In this document: positions 12,326-24,477 of the stretch, piece after piece | Layout of the letters: the number at the start of each line of letters is the position of its first letter | Position numbering within the stretch: the stretch's first letter is position 1 | Assembly: GCA_010279815.1 (NCBI GenBank) | Contig: QEOQ01000303.1 | Location: forward strand, 223,140 to 287,139 | Length of the DNA stretch: 64,000 nt | Direction: 5' to 3' | DNA from: Brachionus plicatilis | Taxonomy: Eukaryota; Rotifera; Eurotatoria; Ploima; Brachionidae | Position numbers and translations under genes: made by a program | Notes under the pieces: model-generated | The model's database searches: none | The model's input: only the letters and a program-made list of their open reading frames with translations | What the model was told of the DNA's origin: nothing

Positions 12326-14422
12326 ATGCCGGGTTTGAGTGACCTTCAACCGAATCAATATGGACTTTCCGTAACCTTAATCAAATATCAAATATTTTTT
12401 TTAACTATAAAAAAAAGATGGGGTTTATATTTATTTTCAATTTGATTGTTGGTAGTGGCGCATTGACTTTGCCAAAAGCTTTTGGAAATTCAGGAATTTT
12501 TCTAAGCTTAATCTTGTTAATATTCTTAAATCTCATGAGGTTTGAATTTCTTAAAAATAAAATCTCAATTTATCAATATATTATTTTTGATCAAGTTTCA
12601 TTACTGCTACTTTCATGTTCGAAGCTATGTCCATTATGAACGCCATTAAAAACTTTAGGAAATTCGTAACATTTTATTTTCTTAATTAAAAAGTTACGGT
12701 AAATAGTTAAAAATAGACTGAGTCATTAGGCTGTTCTAATCCTATTTATGAAACTGAGAGTCGGAATCCAAAGCAAGGAGATAACTCTGGTCCGGTTCCG
12801 ATAAATGAATCCTTGAATGAAACTGCAAGTGAAGATCGTCCCTTATTAGCCCAAACAACCCCAATACAATACAATAATCGCAGAATTCTAAGTAATTTTT
12901 TTTTAGGATATGCTTTTGATGTTCAAAATGACGTAATATATAAATTAGACACCTCTGAAAATTTTGACAGCACGGCATACCTGGAAAGAAGCATGTTAGA
13001 AGATGCAGAGAATGAACAAAAAGAAGTAGATAATTTGTTTGCGATTAGAAAAAAATATGAAATGGTAACTTTTTTAATTACTGACATTTTCTTTTAAATT
13101 TTTTATTTTTTTTGTATTAAATTATAAAATTGGTTAATTTAAAAAATTTAAAAGAAAAAAATTGAAAATTATTAATGATTTTTTTAACTAAAGGCCGAAA
13201 TGGCAAGTGTATTTTTTAGCAAAAGTTTGATTTTTTTTTTTATTTTTAAACACTTAAAGTTTAATTTAAATAGCTGGTCAATTTTTTTTTTACATTGCCA
13301 TGATTCTTTATTTGTATGGAGATCTAGCGATTTATGATGCAGCAGTACCAAAGTCACTCCGTGACACAACCTGGTAACTAGATAACAAAATTAATTTCAA
13401 AAACTTAATTTTTTTTATTTAGTACATATCGTCCAGATAACAATAATCAGACTCTCACCGAAGACGACCTGTGTTGGTCAAGTTTACCGTCCATTAACCG
13501 AATGAACGCTTACCGCTTATACGTCCTATTATTTAATTTTACCATTGGTATTTTAGTATTTTATAATGTTGAAAAAACTAAATTACTTCAATTATTGACC
13601 ACTATTATGAGATGGGCTGCTTTTATCACAATGATTGCTTTGGCTGCCATTAAAATAAACGATAATTCCAAAAAGTCCATTAAACCAAATGTTGAGTATT
13701 TCAATTTTACCAATGTTCCAAATTTTTTTGGTGTCTGCATCTATGCATTCATGTGTCATCATAGTCTTCCAGGAATCATAACACCGATGCGCAATAAGCA
13801 AAGTTATAAATATGTTTTCATAGGTGTTTATTTGTGTGTTTTATCATTCTATCTATTGCTCTCATTCACTGGAGTTTTTGCATTTGGTGACAATTTAGAT
13901 GATTTCTACACTTTGAATTTTTTGCCAGATAACCAAGATAGAGATGGCCAAGGAATATTTTTGGTGATCATTGATTATTATCTTTCACTGTTTCCCGTGT
14001 TCACCATTAGTGCCAGCTTTCCCATCATTGGTATAACTCTGAGAAACAATTTAAAAAGCCTTTATTATTTTATATGCAAGAAAAATCCACATGATGCTAA
14101 CAATAAGAATTGTTTCACCTCTTTTGGTCTACCAATGATTACTTTGATTCCACCACTTTTGGTTTCGTTAATTACTCATGATCTTCAGCTGCTTGTTGGC
14201 GTAACTGGCAGCTACGCCGGTGTTGCAATTCAATATATAATACCAAGCTGTTTGGTCTATTTCGGTCGAAAAGAAGCGATTAGAGTATTCAGAAAAAATT
14301 ATCAATTTAAACACTCATTTACATCACCATTCAAGAGCAAATTTTGGGTGTTTTTTTTACTTCTTTGGTCTAATTTATGCGTCATTTTTGTTACTGTAAA
14401 TCATATTATAAACAAAAAATAA
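12326..14422 (+). CDS. TMEM104: Transmembrane protein 104 (AAAP-like transporter family)
   Basis: Seven exons: 12326-12370, 12418-12539, 12596-12665, 12717-13064, 13194-13224, 13274-13373 and 13423-14422. All phases agree, giving 571 residues (human about 496). TMEM104 is a polytopic membrane protein of the amino-acid/auxin permease superfamily; its substrate is not well established. The first helix carries FNLIVGSGALTLPKAFGNSG. Later family signatures are LYLYGDLAIYDAAVP, VLLFNFTIGILVFYNVEKTK, FFGVCIYAFMCHHSLPGIIT, FPVFTISASFPIIGITLRNN and VGVTGSYAGVAIQYIIPSCL. The extra length is mostly exon 4 (116 codons), a hydrophilic loop. The 3' splice site and first 91 nt of exon 4 belong to a 108-bp block found again, identical and inverted, at 15935-16042. 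Confidence 0.94.
12700..12807 (+). repeat. 108-bp perfect inverted repeat, copy 1 (TMEM104 intron 3/exon 4)
   Basis: Identical base for base, inverted, to 15935-16042. It spans the last 17 nt of TMEM104 intron 3 with its acceptor AG and the first 91 nt of exon 4. Confidence 0.95.
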
Positions 14423-14662
14423 TTGCATTTTCCTTAAAAAAGTATCTATTTGACATCTAAATCCATTTAGTCAATTTTTTAATCAATTTTTAAAAGTCTT
14501 TGTATTCTGCCAGTGTAAAATTACTTTCAAAATTCTTTATTAATAAAAGTATTATTAAAACTATGTTGATCTTTAGATAAAAAAAAACAATTTCATCAAA
14601 ACAAAATATATTTTTTTCATACGGTAGAAATATACTGAGCCGTTATATAGATCTCTTTTTAA

Positions 14663-15180
14663 GGTTGTCCCTAAAACGCAGTCCGTGTTTTAGTAATAAA
14701 CGTTTAAAATAGACAACTTTTATAAAAAAGAAATTGATTTGCATTAAAAAAAGGCTTTTAAAAATAGATTTGTTTATGAAATTTGTAATTAATCATTTTA
14801 TAATTAGAATAAAATTTGAAAAAATTTGAATTTTTTAGCTTTATTTCACTACTGATTTTGACTCTTAACATGCTTTTTTTTTTAAATTCGAGTTGTTTAG
14901 CTCAAGAGCTTTCGATTGGTATATTTATCTTCAAAATAATATCAAGTTTTAGGCTAAATAAGTAGGGGTATGCAAAATTTGAAGGGGTTTGCAACACATT
15001 TTTTCTCAATATCAACCGAAACTTTGTATAAAATTTTAAAAAGCATAACGTATTCTGAAAGAGCATACAATTTGCTACAATTTGGTATATTTAAAATTAT
15101 TAAAAAAATCTTCCTTCTCAAAAAAATGTAGGTTCTGCAAATATTGATTTGCAAACGGGTCTGCGTTTTAGGGACAACCC
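14663..15180. mobile_element. Small TIR transposon (mariner/MITE-like) inserted in a LINE relic
   Basis: A perfect 19-bp terminal inverted repeat, GGTTGTCCCTAAAACGCAG, lies at 14663-14681 and inverted at 15161-15179. Similarity continues inward for some bases. The flanks carry the same TTTTTA (14656-14661 and 15181-15186), a candidate target duplication, though weak in AT-rich DNA. The 518-bp interior has no transposase. The right side lies directly against LINE reverse-transcriptase-derived sequence on the minus strand, so the element probably inserted into that relic. Superfamily not proven. Confidence 0.7.
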
Positions 15181-15186
15181 TTTTTA

Positions 15187-15562
15187 AACAGGAAATTATA
15201 AATTTTTTAAAATTATAGAATTGAATTTTTGAAGTATAACTGTGACTTCTTGTTCCATAATTCTTAGATATTTGAACCAAGGAGTAATGCCATCAACCGT
15301 ATAAGAGTTTTTTTACTATTTTAAATGTTCAATTAAATCTCCTCTTATTTTTCTTTCTTCAAGCCTAGTAAGTTTTAGCTTTTATTTTAGTCGCTCTTGT
15401 TTGGACACCTTCTATGATTTTTATGTCTTTATTTGACATCGAATTCCAAACCTGAACAACTGTTTGTAAACTAGCAGTTTTTAGCCTCCAAGTTTTATAA
15501 AATTCTGTAAAAATATCTTTATAAATTTTAGACTTTGCAAAAAGTTGTTGAATTTTCTTCAA
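15187..15562 (-). pseudogene. LINE (non-LTR retrotransposon) ORF2 C-terminal remnant
   Basis: On the minus strand frames give QVWNSMSNKDIKIIEGVQTR, then LTRLEERKIRGDLIEHLK, then PWFKYLRNYGTRSHSYTSK. This is the order seen in the C-terminal part of CR1/Jockey-like reverse transcriptases (the xVW..DIxxLExVQRRATK and LEERRxRGDLIE motifs). Stops and frame changes separate the pieces, so it is dead. The downstream continuation is cut off by the TIR element at 14663-15180. Confidence 0.7.
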
Positions 15563-15934
15563 AAAAAAAAAATTTCAAAAGTTTTTAAGCATAAAGGTTC
15601 AGTTTTTTAACTAAATATATTCTTAACTTTTTGAATTGATTTCAATTTTAAATTTTTGTGATTGTTACTCTTTTATTAATGAAAAATTAAATTTAAAAGA
15701 TTAATATGAAAATTAAAAAAATTACCTAAAAACTTTCAAGAGTCAGTAATTAGACAGTTACATTGTTGTATAACAAAAAATTTATTCAAAATGAAAAACG
15801 AATATTTATTTAAAATTGATTTGAATTTTTTAATTATATTTTTTCGGATTAATTTTAATTTGAAAAATTAATTTATGTGATTTTCACATTTTTTATGTAT
15901 TTTGATCTCTCTTTAGTTGTTTTTAATCCTTACC

Positions 15935-16042
15935 CATTTATCGGAACCGGACCAGAGTTATCTCCTTGCTTTGGATTCCGACTCTCAGTTTCATAAATAG
16001 GATTAGAACAGCCTAATGACTCAGTCTATTTTTAACTATTTA
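15935..16042 (-). repeat. 108-bp perfect inverted repeat, copy 2
   Basis: Reverse complement of 12700-12807 without a single mismatch or gap. It lies 1.5 kb downstream of the TMEM104 stop codon. No other part of TMEM104 accompanies it. Confidence 0.95.
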
Positions 16043-17240
16043 TCTTAGATCATAAATTAATAAGTCATAAAGTGTCATTTAAATTTTAAAAATTCAATTT
16101 TTTATTTTAAAAAATTCAAAAATTCATCAGCAGATTTTTGAGTTTTTTTTACTAGTAAATGGATGCTAATCCTTAGATAAACGGGCGAAATTTTTATTTC
16201 CCTTGGTTTTAAATCCGTTTTATCTTATTTGTTATCGGATTAAATAAAATCTACTTAAATTAAATTTGTAAATAAAAATTCAAAAATTATTTAAGATGCT
16301 TCCTGTGTTTAATTAGTAGGTTTTTTTTTAAATACTGATAAATATCTTTCCTAAATATTTGTTTAACTCCGCACTATAAGTCCCCGGACTTGGTTCTAGT
16401 GCCTCAAAAGAAATATTTTTTTTCGACTTATTATTAAATCAAAATTGAAAATTTTGGCATTTAATTACTTTCTTGACCATTAATTCATCATTGATATATC
16501 TTTATTATCTTAAGCCTTAAAAAAAATTTTTATGAGGCTTCGAAACTAAGTTCCAGGATTTTTAGTGTGTTGCTAAAAAACAAATATTTTATTAATTTTA
16601 TAAATTAAGAAAAGAAACTTTATTAAAGCTTTGCTTTAAACTTCGGTCAAATAGTTTATATTTATTAAGGCTACAAAAACCTATTCAAAAATTGTTTTTT
16701 AATTAACATCACTTTTTAAAATTAAAATGAATCTAGATGCTTTTTTGTCACAATTGAATGACATTAAACTTAATTTTGAATAAAATTTTTTAGGTCAATA
16801 ATAAAAGTCACATAGTAATTAAAGAAAAATTTCTTTTTTTTTTAACAATTTTGAAAAATTTTCAGAATTTTTGAGTCATCTATAGAAATAATTTTTTTTG
16901 TTTGTTAAGGTCACTGCTAGATTGAAATAGATTAATTACCAAACGGCTTCGGAGCATTTACAATTTATGACATACATTTTAATCAATTCACCTAAATAAT
17001 TTGCTAAATCTAGTTCAATAAGACTCAAAGATAATAGGTTACCTGTTTAAATTGTTTTTATTTATTCTTTAGAGCCTAGCAAACAATGTCTCGATTGCAA
17101 CTAACGTAAAATATCTCAAATATCGTATTTCCACTTTTGACACAATTTCGGTACAATTATAATATTTCAATACACAACCCTCTCAAAAAAATCAAGCTTT
17201 ATAATGATAGACCCAGACACATTAATTAACCTAGTCTAAA
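16043..17240. other. Intergenic, nothing recognised
   Basis: AT-rich spacer ahead of the Cache/EGF gene. No coding or structural signal was identified. Confidence 0.5.
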
Positions 17241-20200
17241 ATGAGAGAGTTACATCAAATATTTTTAATAGTTTTATTTAAATTTTTGTTTAAACTTGTA
17301 ACTTCAATTGATAGTGTTCGCTATTCACCATTCTCATCTCAGTTTAACAATCTGTACGATTATGCCGATGCGGAATCCTATGGTGCAAATCTATTCAAAA
17401 ACCTTTACGAACACCTTAATACAATTAAGCATGAACAAAATAATTGTAACAACATCCCGTTGCCTAAGACAGTCCTAAAGCAAAAGTATTTTAATCCATC
17501 TTACGAATTAAGAAAATATAAATATTGGTACCCGCCCAAAGATCATCAATATATTTTCGTTTGGTCACAATTTGAGGTCTTTAGAAATTCATTGTTTTTG
17601 AGCTTTATGCTTCAAAATGACAATGCTCATTTTCCTCCAGGTATGCACTGTAAAATAAATTTTAGTGGCAAAAATTAATTTTATTCTAATAAAATTTCCA
17701 GGCTGGTTGTATATGTATTTGACAGCAGCTGCACAACTTCATTCAATGCAAACAATTGGTTTTAATAGTCATAAAATTTTCAAGTCAATAAAAATTCCTT
17801 TTGAAAGCAATGAGGTTTTTAAAGTTAACTGGTGGAATCATGGAACATTTCAAAAATTTGATAAACCTTTCGCAATTTATGCATCGTAAGAAAAATTTTA
17901 ATTATTTTTTTAAGTTGCCTGATCTATTAATATTAGTTTCGTACTAAAATTAAATTTTTTTAAAACAAACTTAAGTCTACCATTCTTGATTTAGACAACG
18001 AAATTGAAAAATTCTTTATTTAAAAAAGTAAAGATCAAATCAAGCTTAAACTATTAATTAAATTGTAATTAATTCTAGAATTAGTGAAGAAGTACATTTT
18101 TAGTTTTAATTTGGTTAAATCAAAAGGTTAAGTCTAATTTTTAAAATATCATGTTAAATCCAAAAATGTACCTCTGCATTTATTCTATTAAAGATAAAGA
18201 TTTATTTATTATTTTATATTTGATTTGATAATTTTGAGCATAAAAAATTCAATATAAACTTCAAATTGCCTTGCCAAAGATGTTTTTAATAGTTTTTTTA
18301 TCTCTTAAGCTAAGTTAATTTTCTTTTTTTTTTAATTTTAAGTTATAATAATTTTACACTCAGAAAATAAAAATTGCATATTATGCTGGTTTATATTTGA
18401 TTCTATAGAATTGGATAAATTCAAAATCCAACAAATTAATTAAAATTTAAAATTTAGTAAAATTTAATTTATTATCAAAATAAAAAAAAATAGTGCTAAA
18501 TTTATATTTATTGGCTTCCAATTCTTAATAAAGCACGCTTTAATTTTTAAAAAAAATGAAATTTTATTTAAAAATAGGAAATTAACATTAATATCGTGAA
18601 ACTGTTCAAGCATTTTTTTAATTTAGAATTTAAATAAAAATTAGAATACATTTTTAACTAGATCAAATTTCCATATGAGAATTTTTTTAAAAATAAATTT
18701 AAATAAAGAAAAAAAAATGAGAATAATTTAAGCTTTCAGAATATAGATATTTTTAATTTTTTGAAAATGAAATTTTTTGTGGAAAATCTTATATTTGGAC
18801 ATAATCAAAAAATTTAAAAATTAAGCTAATTTTTTCTCATGAATTTTTTAATCAATGAATTATTAGAATAAATATTCTAAATTATTATTTTTTTGTTAAT
18901 CTTAATATATTTTTAATATTTTTAGACAACCAAAACCAAGTGATCCAAAACTAATTCGTGTAATCGATTTCGGGACTGGTGATTATTCGAATGATTACAC
19001 AGGCCACGGATTTTTGCCAGTTTATATTTACGATAGACAAAGATATTTATTAAACAACACCTATGAATATGCTGGAAGTTGGAAAATTTCACATCAAAAT
19101 CAGAAATTTCAATTTAGCAACGATAAAAATAGGCTACCCATATCTCCTACTTTAAACAATATTGAAAATAATCAATTTCCTAATGAAAAATTTACTGATA
19201 ATAGCATTCCAAAAGTAACTAATTTGGAAGAATATTCCCCGTACGTTTTGACTAATCAAAATAAAATTCCAATCTACGATTGGGATCCGCTAACTGATAG
19301 CCACAGGAAAAATTTAAAAAATGTACCAGACAGAAATTTACCTTATAACTTTAATCAATGGTACATAGAAACCATATCAGACAACAGTTATCAAGAAGTT
19401 AAGCAATCAGCTGCCGAAAATCCATTAAATTATAAAGACATTTCATATATTGATAGTTATAGATATGCCAAAGTGTGGTGGAAAAACGAAAGCTTTTTTT
19501 CCGAAAATCGACAAGAGTAGTGAAAAAATAAATAAATTAAATTTAAAAAATAATATTTTTTTATTTTAGATATGTCTTTCGTATCAAGCCAGAAGAAAGC
19601 TTTCATAGGTTTAATGGGGTAAAACAAGAAGAAGCAGCCACTTGGACCTCACCATATTTTTGGTGCGTTGATCCTTCGCATTGGATGGTAGCAGTTAAAG
19701 CGCCAATCTGGGCTGATAACGATTTTCAATATAAGAATAAACATTTCTATTCCAATGACGTCCATAGATTTGTCGGTTTGACTGAGTTGGTTTTAAATTA
19801 TGAAGAAACTGACATCGACCAATGTCCGGGAGACCGATTATTAAATGCATTCGCGAGCACTTCATTATGTGATACCACCTCCAATTGTTTAGCCTTGCCT
19901 TACTTTGGCCTCAAACCAGGTGGATATGAATGCGAATGTATGAGCGGATTTGTTTATCCATTTAACATCCAGGGTCCATACAAAGGATTAGAACTTCCTA
20001 AAAGACCAAATACTAGTCCTCTTTGTGACAAAAGTGAAGGTCTACTCCAGTATCCAAATTGGATCAGTCGTAATTTTGTCAAAAATCAAGTTTATACCCA
20101 AGAAATATCTTCTTTTAATCACAATTTTAAAAGAGACATACATTTTATTAATAATGAATCAGAGAAAAAAACTAAATTAAAACGATCAAAAAGATTTATT

Positions 20201-21664
20201 GATCGTAGAAATAATTTTGAAAAACTTAGAGATTCAATTTTTATTGATCAAGACCTTTTTGATCGAAGATGTGGCTCTTTATCTTTCCAAGATATTGTAT
20301 TTCTAAATGATGACGATGAACGTTTTACAGTTAATTTAAGGTAAAAAAAGCAAAAGAAGATTAAAAATTAATTTTTTTTCCTAAAGAAATCATGCCAATC
20401 AAGTTTTCAAGCCGCAAATGGCCCAAGCACTGCGAATAGCTCATATTTTATCATCCTATCTTCAGCTACACTCTCCATTCAGCACATCATCCGTAAATTC
20501 ACAAACTGATTATGGCCATTTGAAAAATGTAGAGGGCCTTAAACCAGATCCTCAATTAGATGAGTCAATAATAGTTGGTGAAATAATGTCTACTTTAATA
20601 TCGAATTATCCCATTCAGGAAGTAAATGTATTTTTTAATGGAAGCGAATTTGAGATACAAAAATTTTTCTCCATTCAAAATACTCTTTCGTTTGGACTAA
20701 GTGCCATTCGTTCAGACATTGAATTGATATTGAACAGATCAAATGATGACTCTCACATCAAAAAAACATGGTATATGGATTCAATTAATAGATTTAGATT
20801 TTCAGGGAAAACAAAATTTGGTGGTCCATATTCTACTGAGGAAGAAAAGCAATACTTTGAGTCAGCTGGACCTTTTGATAATGGTCTGTTTGGTGAAACG
20901 TTCAAATTCGATCGATTTGGAATCGAAATGAATATAAGAAAAACTTTTGATGGCCTTAATGGTAATGTTGAAATATCTCCAAAATACTATGATGCGGCTT
21001 CAGCTGGCGTTTGGTTCGGACCTTATTTTGACTGTCAGAAACGATATATGAAAACCAAAACCACCTTAAGGATGTTGTTTAGTGTTCCTATAATTACAAC
21101 AATGAAAAACGAACCAGTGTAAATTAAATATTAATATAGAAAAAAAATATTTATTATTCTTAATTTTAGAGGTTTTGTGTCTGTAGTAGTTGGTTCTGAT
21201 TTAAAATGGTGGAGGATTAATCCATGTGAAACTTCGAATCAACGCAACATGTTTCAAAATATTCATAAATGTGATCAAGAAACCACAATTGTAATGATTT
21301 TTTTGATAACTTAAAAAAACTTGATCTTAAAATTTCAATTTAAATTAAGTGCCAGGAGCAAAATGTTCCAGAATTAGAGAGTGGATTTTATCTTTCATCT
21401 TATAAATGTATTTGTAAAGCAAATTACGAATTTCCATTCATAGATTACGGTTCAAGCTACTTTGAAGGCGCTACAATGGAAAGAGAGTTTGATAAAAAAA
21501 TGAAGGGAATGCCAAATATATTTGAAAGACTTAAGTGTAGACCAAAAATGGATCAAATTTATTTCCGTGATGGATATATTCTATCAAATTCTTTTATCAC
21601 AACATCAAATTTTAGCTTGATACACATCATTTTTTTATTTCAATATTTTTTAAACATTCTGTAA
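17241..21664 (+). CDS. Secreted or membrane-anchored protein with two GPR158-type Cache/EGF-like units
   Basis: Seven exons: 17241-17640, 17702-17885, 18926-19516, 19570-20340, 20387-21118, 21170-21290 and 21350-21664, all phases closing to 1037 residues. An N-terminal hydrophobic signal peptide (about residues 7-21) leads an extracellular protein. Unit 1 ends with SPYFWCVDPSHWMVAVKAP, then VGLTELVLNYEETDIDQC and an EGF-like segment (CDTTSNC...GGYECECMSGF). This order resembles my recollection of the Cache-EGF ectodomain of GPR158/GPR179. Unit 2 (exons 5-7) repeats the scheme: GVWFGPYFDC, GFVSVVVGSDLKWWRINPC, then YKCICKANYEF. A basic furin-like site (KLKRSKR) lies between the units. No seven-helix domain follows; the protein ends in a short hydrophobic tail (LIHIIFLFQYFLNIL), perhaps a GPI signal. 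The family call rests on motif memory; the ligand is unknown. Confidence 0.75.
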
Positions 21665-21961
21665 TAAATGTAAATTAATCTGATACCTAAAATTTTTTTA
21701 AAATATAAAATTTTATTCTTAAGGTATAAATAAATAAATACTTCAAGAAATATTTAAATTATATTTATCCAAATTTTATGACGCAAATCGAAATAATTGA
21801 ATTTATTGATTGATAAAAAATCAAATAAAATTTGGAGGATATTTATCCTAGAAGAAATCCTGAATTTTAATTAAAAATTAGTAACAAAAATCAAATTTAT
21901 TTTTAGAATTATCTAAAATTATTTAGAAATTTTTGAATTGAAAAAGATACTTAAAAAATAC

Positions 21962-22044
21962 TGCCAGGGATGGGGATCGAACCCATGCTCACATTCGTGA
22001 ATTGGATCTTAAGTCCAACGCCTTAACCACTCGGCCACCCAGGC
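21962..22044 (-). tRNA. tRNA-Leu (anticodon UAA)
   Basis: The minus strand folds as a class II tRNA of 83 nt. The acceptor stem is GCCTGGG/CCCTGGC with one internal T-T mismatch, followed by a D arm with GGCCGAGTGGTTAAGGC. The anticodon stem-loop is TTGGA CTTAAGA TCCAA (anticodon TAA), then a long variable arm and a T arm with GGTTCGATCCC (B box). There is no intron and no encoded CCA. It would read UUA, a common codon in this AT-rich genome. Confidence 0.95.
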
Positions 22045-22132
22045 CGAGTCGTTTTGTTAAAATAATAAATATTAATGCCAAAAATTTAATTTAACTATCC
22101 AACTTTTATTTATAAATTTTTTAGAATAAAAA

Positions 22133-23719
22133 ATGCTGAAAAAATATTCAATTTTGAAAAATCCTCAAATTATTTTTATTAAATCGAATCTTTACTCAGA
22201 AAAAAAAGTCATTTTGGCAACTGAAAATGATGCTGCCAACACACGTCCCAGTAAAAAATACATAGGTAATAAAAATTTAATTAAAATAAATACAAAATAA
22301 TCATAGCATCTACTTTTAAAAGGACCTAAAGATTTTTATCTTCAAAGTTTTTTATTAAAAAAAAAGCTTTTAAATGAAGATGACACAAGTGAATGTTATG
22401 ATAGTGGAAAATATTTTGATAGAGAAAATAAATTGATGGAAAAATACTTGGATCCGGTTGATTTCTGTGGATATCCTCTGAACGAGCATTTACACAAAAA
22501 ACATGAATTTTATTTAAATGAACCTAAACGAACTCATTCATCTTATGATCTAAAAAAGTTCGAATACACGGTCAAAAAAGAAAGAAGAGATACCGAAAAG
22601 ATGGAGAAACAGGAGAAAAAAAAGCATAATAAGGCAAGAAAAAGTCTAAAAGAAAACACTGAGGAAGTAAATTCAGTAATTGTTAAAGAAGAACAAATTT
22701 CATCTGAAGTACAAAATCAAAAATTAGAAGAAATGTCAAGCAACGAATTTAAATTGGATGATAAAGCTAAGAAAATTCTTGAAACGATCAAATCCAAGAC
22801 ACCAAATGTGGTCCATGATAGTAATGAACACAATTCAATCAAAAAAGAAATGATGGAGCTCAGATCTTTATTGGAAAAACAAGAAATTAATGAGAGAAAA
22901 TCAAAAGTGGACAAATATATCAGATTTTTAAACAATCATCCTATAGATGAAAAATTTTTAATCAGAAATTTGAATAAAGTTCCATTTTTGCCGAAACAGA
23001 TGGTACTCGAAAATAAAAATATGTACTCATCAACAGAGATCCAACTTTTAGATGCCAAATTGCTGTCTGAATCTAAAGATATTTATTCGGATAAATTAAT
23101 GCCATCAGTTTCGAATATCATTCGATTAGCATATCCATTAAGTGAAAATCTATTAAATTGGAAGCTGGATAAAGCACAAGCCATGGGTCTGGAAGGATTC
23201 AATATTTATTCACAACAAATTAAAGATGAAGGACAGAGATTTCACTCATACGTTGAAAATCGTTTGTTGAATAAACCTACAATTATATATGACGAACATT
23301 TAAAAGCACTTGATCTTATTTTTGAAAATATAGGAAGTGTTTTGTTAACGGAGGCTCCTGTACAGCACTCAAATTTATTTTATCATGGACGAATTGACTG
23401 TTTGGCTTATTACAAAGACGAGTTGTGTTTGATCGACTGGAAGTGTAGTGAAAAAAGCAAACCGGACATAAAAGATTTGTACGACATACCAGTACAAATA
23501 TCAGCGTATATTGGTGCATTTCTGAGCGACCCAAGATATGAAGAATTAAGAAAAAGTCATCGAATAAAAAAAGGGCTCCTGGTCAATTTTAATAAGCAAA
23601 ATGGAGATGTTAATATTCATTTGATTAACTTTCAGCTTAGTGAATTTTTTTGGTACAAATGGCTGAATTATTTAAGAGATTTTTGGATAAGTATTATTAA
23701 AAATCGATCAGAAAAATAA
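22133..23719 (+). CDS. MGME1: Mitochondrial genome maintenance exonuclease 1
   Basis: Two exons, 22133-22265 and 22323-23719 (57-bp intron, phase 1), encoding 509 residues. MGME1 is a mitochondrial PD-(D/E)XK single-strand DNA exonuclease that trims flaps and degrades linear mtDNA. The catalytic core is visible as GRIDCLAYYKDELCLIDWKC, with D403, D416 and K418 in the D...DxK arrangement, followed by VQISAYIGAF and a closing WYKWL segment as in vertebrate MGME1. The basic, acid-poor N-terminus fits a mitochondrial presequence. The insert at about residues 125-240, rich in Lys/Glu and probably coiled-coil, makes it longer than the human protein (about 344). It begins 90 bp from the tRNA-Leu gene, which is on the opposite strand. 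Confidence 0.92.
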
Positions 23720-23903
23720 AATTTTCTAAATTTTAGAACTGATTTAGAAAATAAGACTCTAATTAATTAATTAATTAATAGCCGAAATGTTGTTGTTACA
23801 GTACTCAAATGAAATTTATATCAAATAAAATTTTCTTAAAGAGATTTAATTTTCAATTTATCATTTCTATGCATTAATATATATATCATTTTAATTAGGC
23901 CTA
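23720..23903. other. Spacer with short TTAA microsatellite
   Basis: Region just after MGME1. A run of about five TTAA units lies at 23760-23780. No other signal. Confidence 0.5.
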
Positions 23904-24477
23904 ATGAAATTCAGTACAAAAAATACTGAACAAAATGAAAAAAATAATAAATAAATTATTTTCTTTAAGTTCAAAATCAACTGTTAAAGCCTTCTGAACT
24001 CTGAAAATTTAGCAGAAGTAATATTTTAATTTTTTATAGCGAAATTCAATTTGCATTAATTTTGCACATCATTAGAAAACTTTTCAATTTCAATTTTAAG
24101 GTTAATCAACAGGCTAGTGTCCTTATCGTAGCCAACTGATTAACACTTCATTTACTTAATACAAATAAAAAACCTTTTAATATTTAAAATTAAGATTTAT
24201 ACAAAATTAAAAAAATTAAAAAAAAAAGAATTAATTTTTATGAAAACAATTAAACATTGATAAATTTATATCAAATTTTATAAATTTTTTTAAAAAGTCA
24301 ATGAAGATCAAATTGATATTATTGAAAATTGATAGCTAGAATGTTGCATATACAGAAAACTTGGCTGTTGACGCAACATATTTGCAACATGTTGAATTCA
24401 CAGAACTAATTTTTAATTTATAAATAAATTTATTCAATTTTTTATCATTTTGTTCAGTTTTTTATACTGAACTTCAT
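23904..24477. mobile_element. MITE-like element with 33-35 bp TIRs
   Basis: The left arm 23904-23938 and right arm 24445-24477 are inverted copies with about five differences. Each arm contains its own small palindrome (TTCAGTAcaaaaaaTACTGAA in the left copy). The interior is non-coding and includes a separate stem at 24101-24144. No clear target duplication was identified. Confidence 0.6.
24101..24144. repeat. 44-nt imperfect hairpin inside the TIR element
   Basis: GTTAATCA (24101-24108) pairs with TGATTAAC (24137-24144), and the inner GGCTA (24112-24116) pairs with TAGCC (24129-24133), leaving a 12-nt loop. It is too short for a typical animal pre-miRNA and is more likely part of the transposon structure. 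Confidence 0.5.

Noticed and set aside
12885..12907. Possible extra intron in TMEM104 exon 4 (AAGTAATTTTTTTTTAGG)
   Set aside because: It would be about 15 nt long; reading through keeps the frame open and links both halves.
14954..15280. 108-codon minus-strand frame as a gene
   Set aside because: It runs across the boundary between the LINE relic and the TIR element, so it is a chance read-through of two repeats.
24101..24144. Hairpin as a microRNA precursor
   Set aside because: The stem is too short and interrupted, and it lies inside a transposon-like element.
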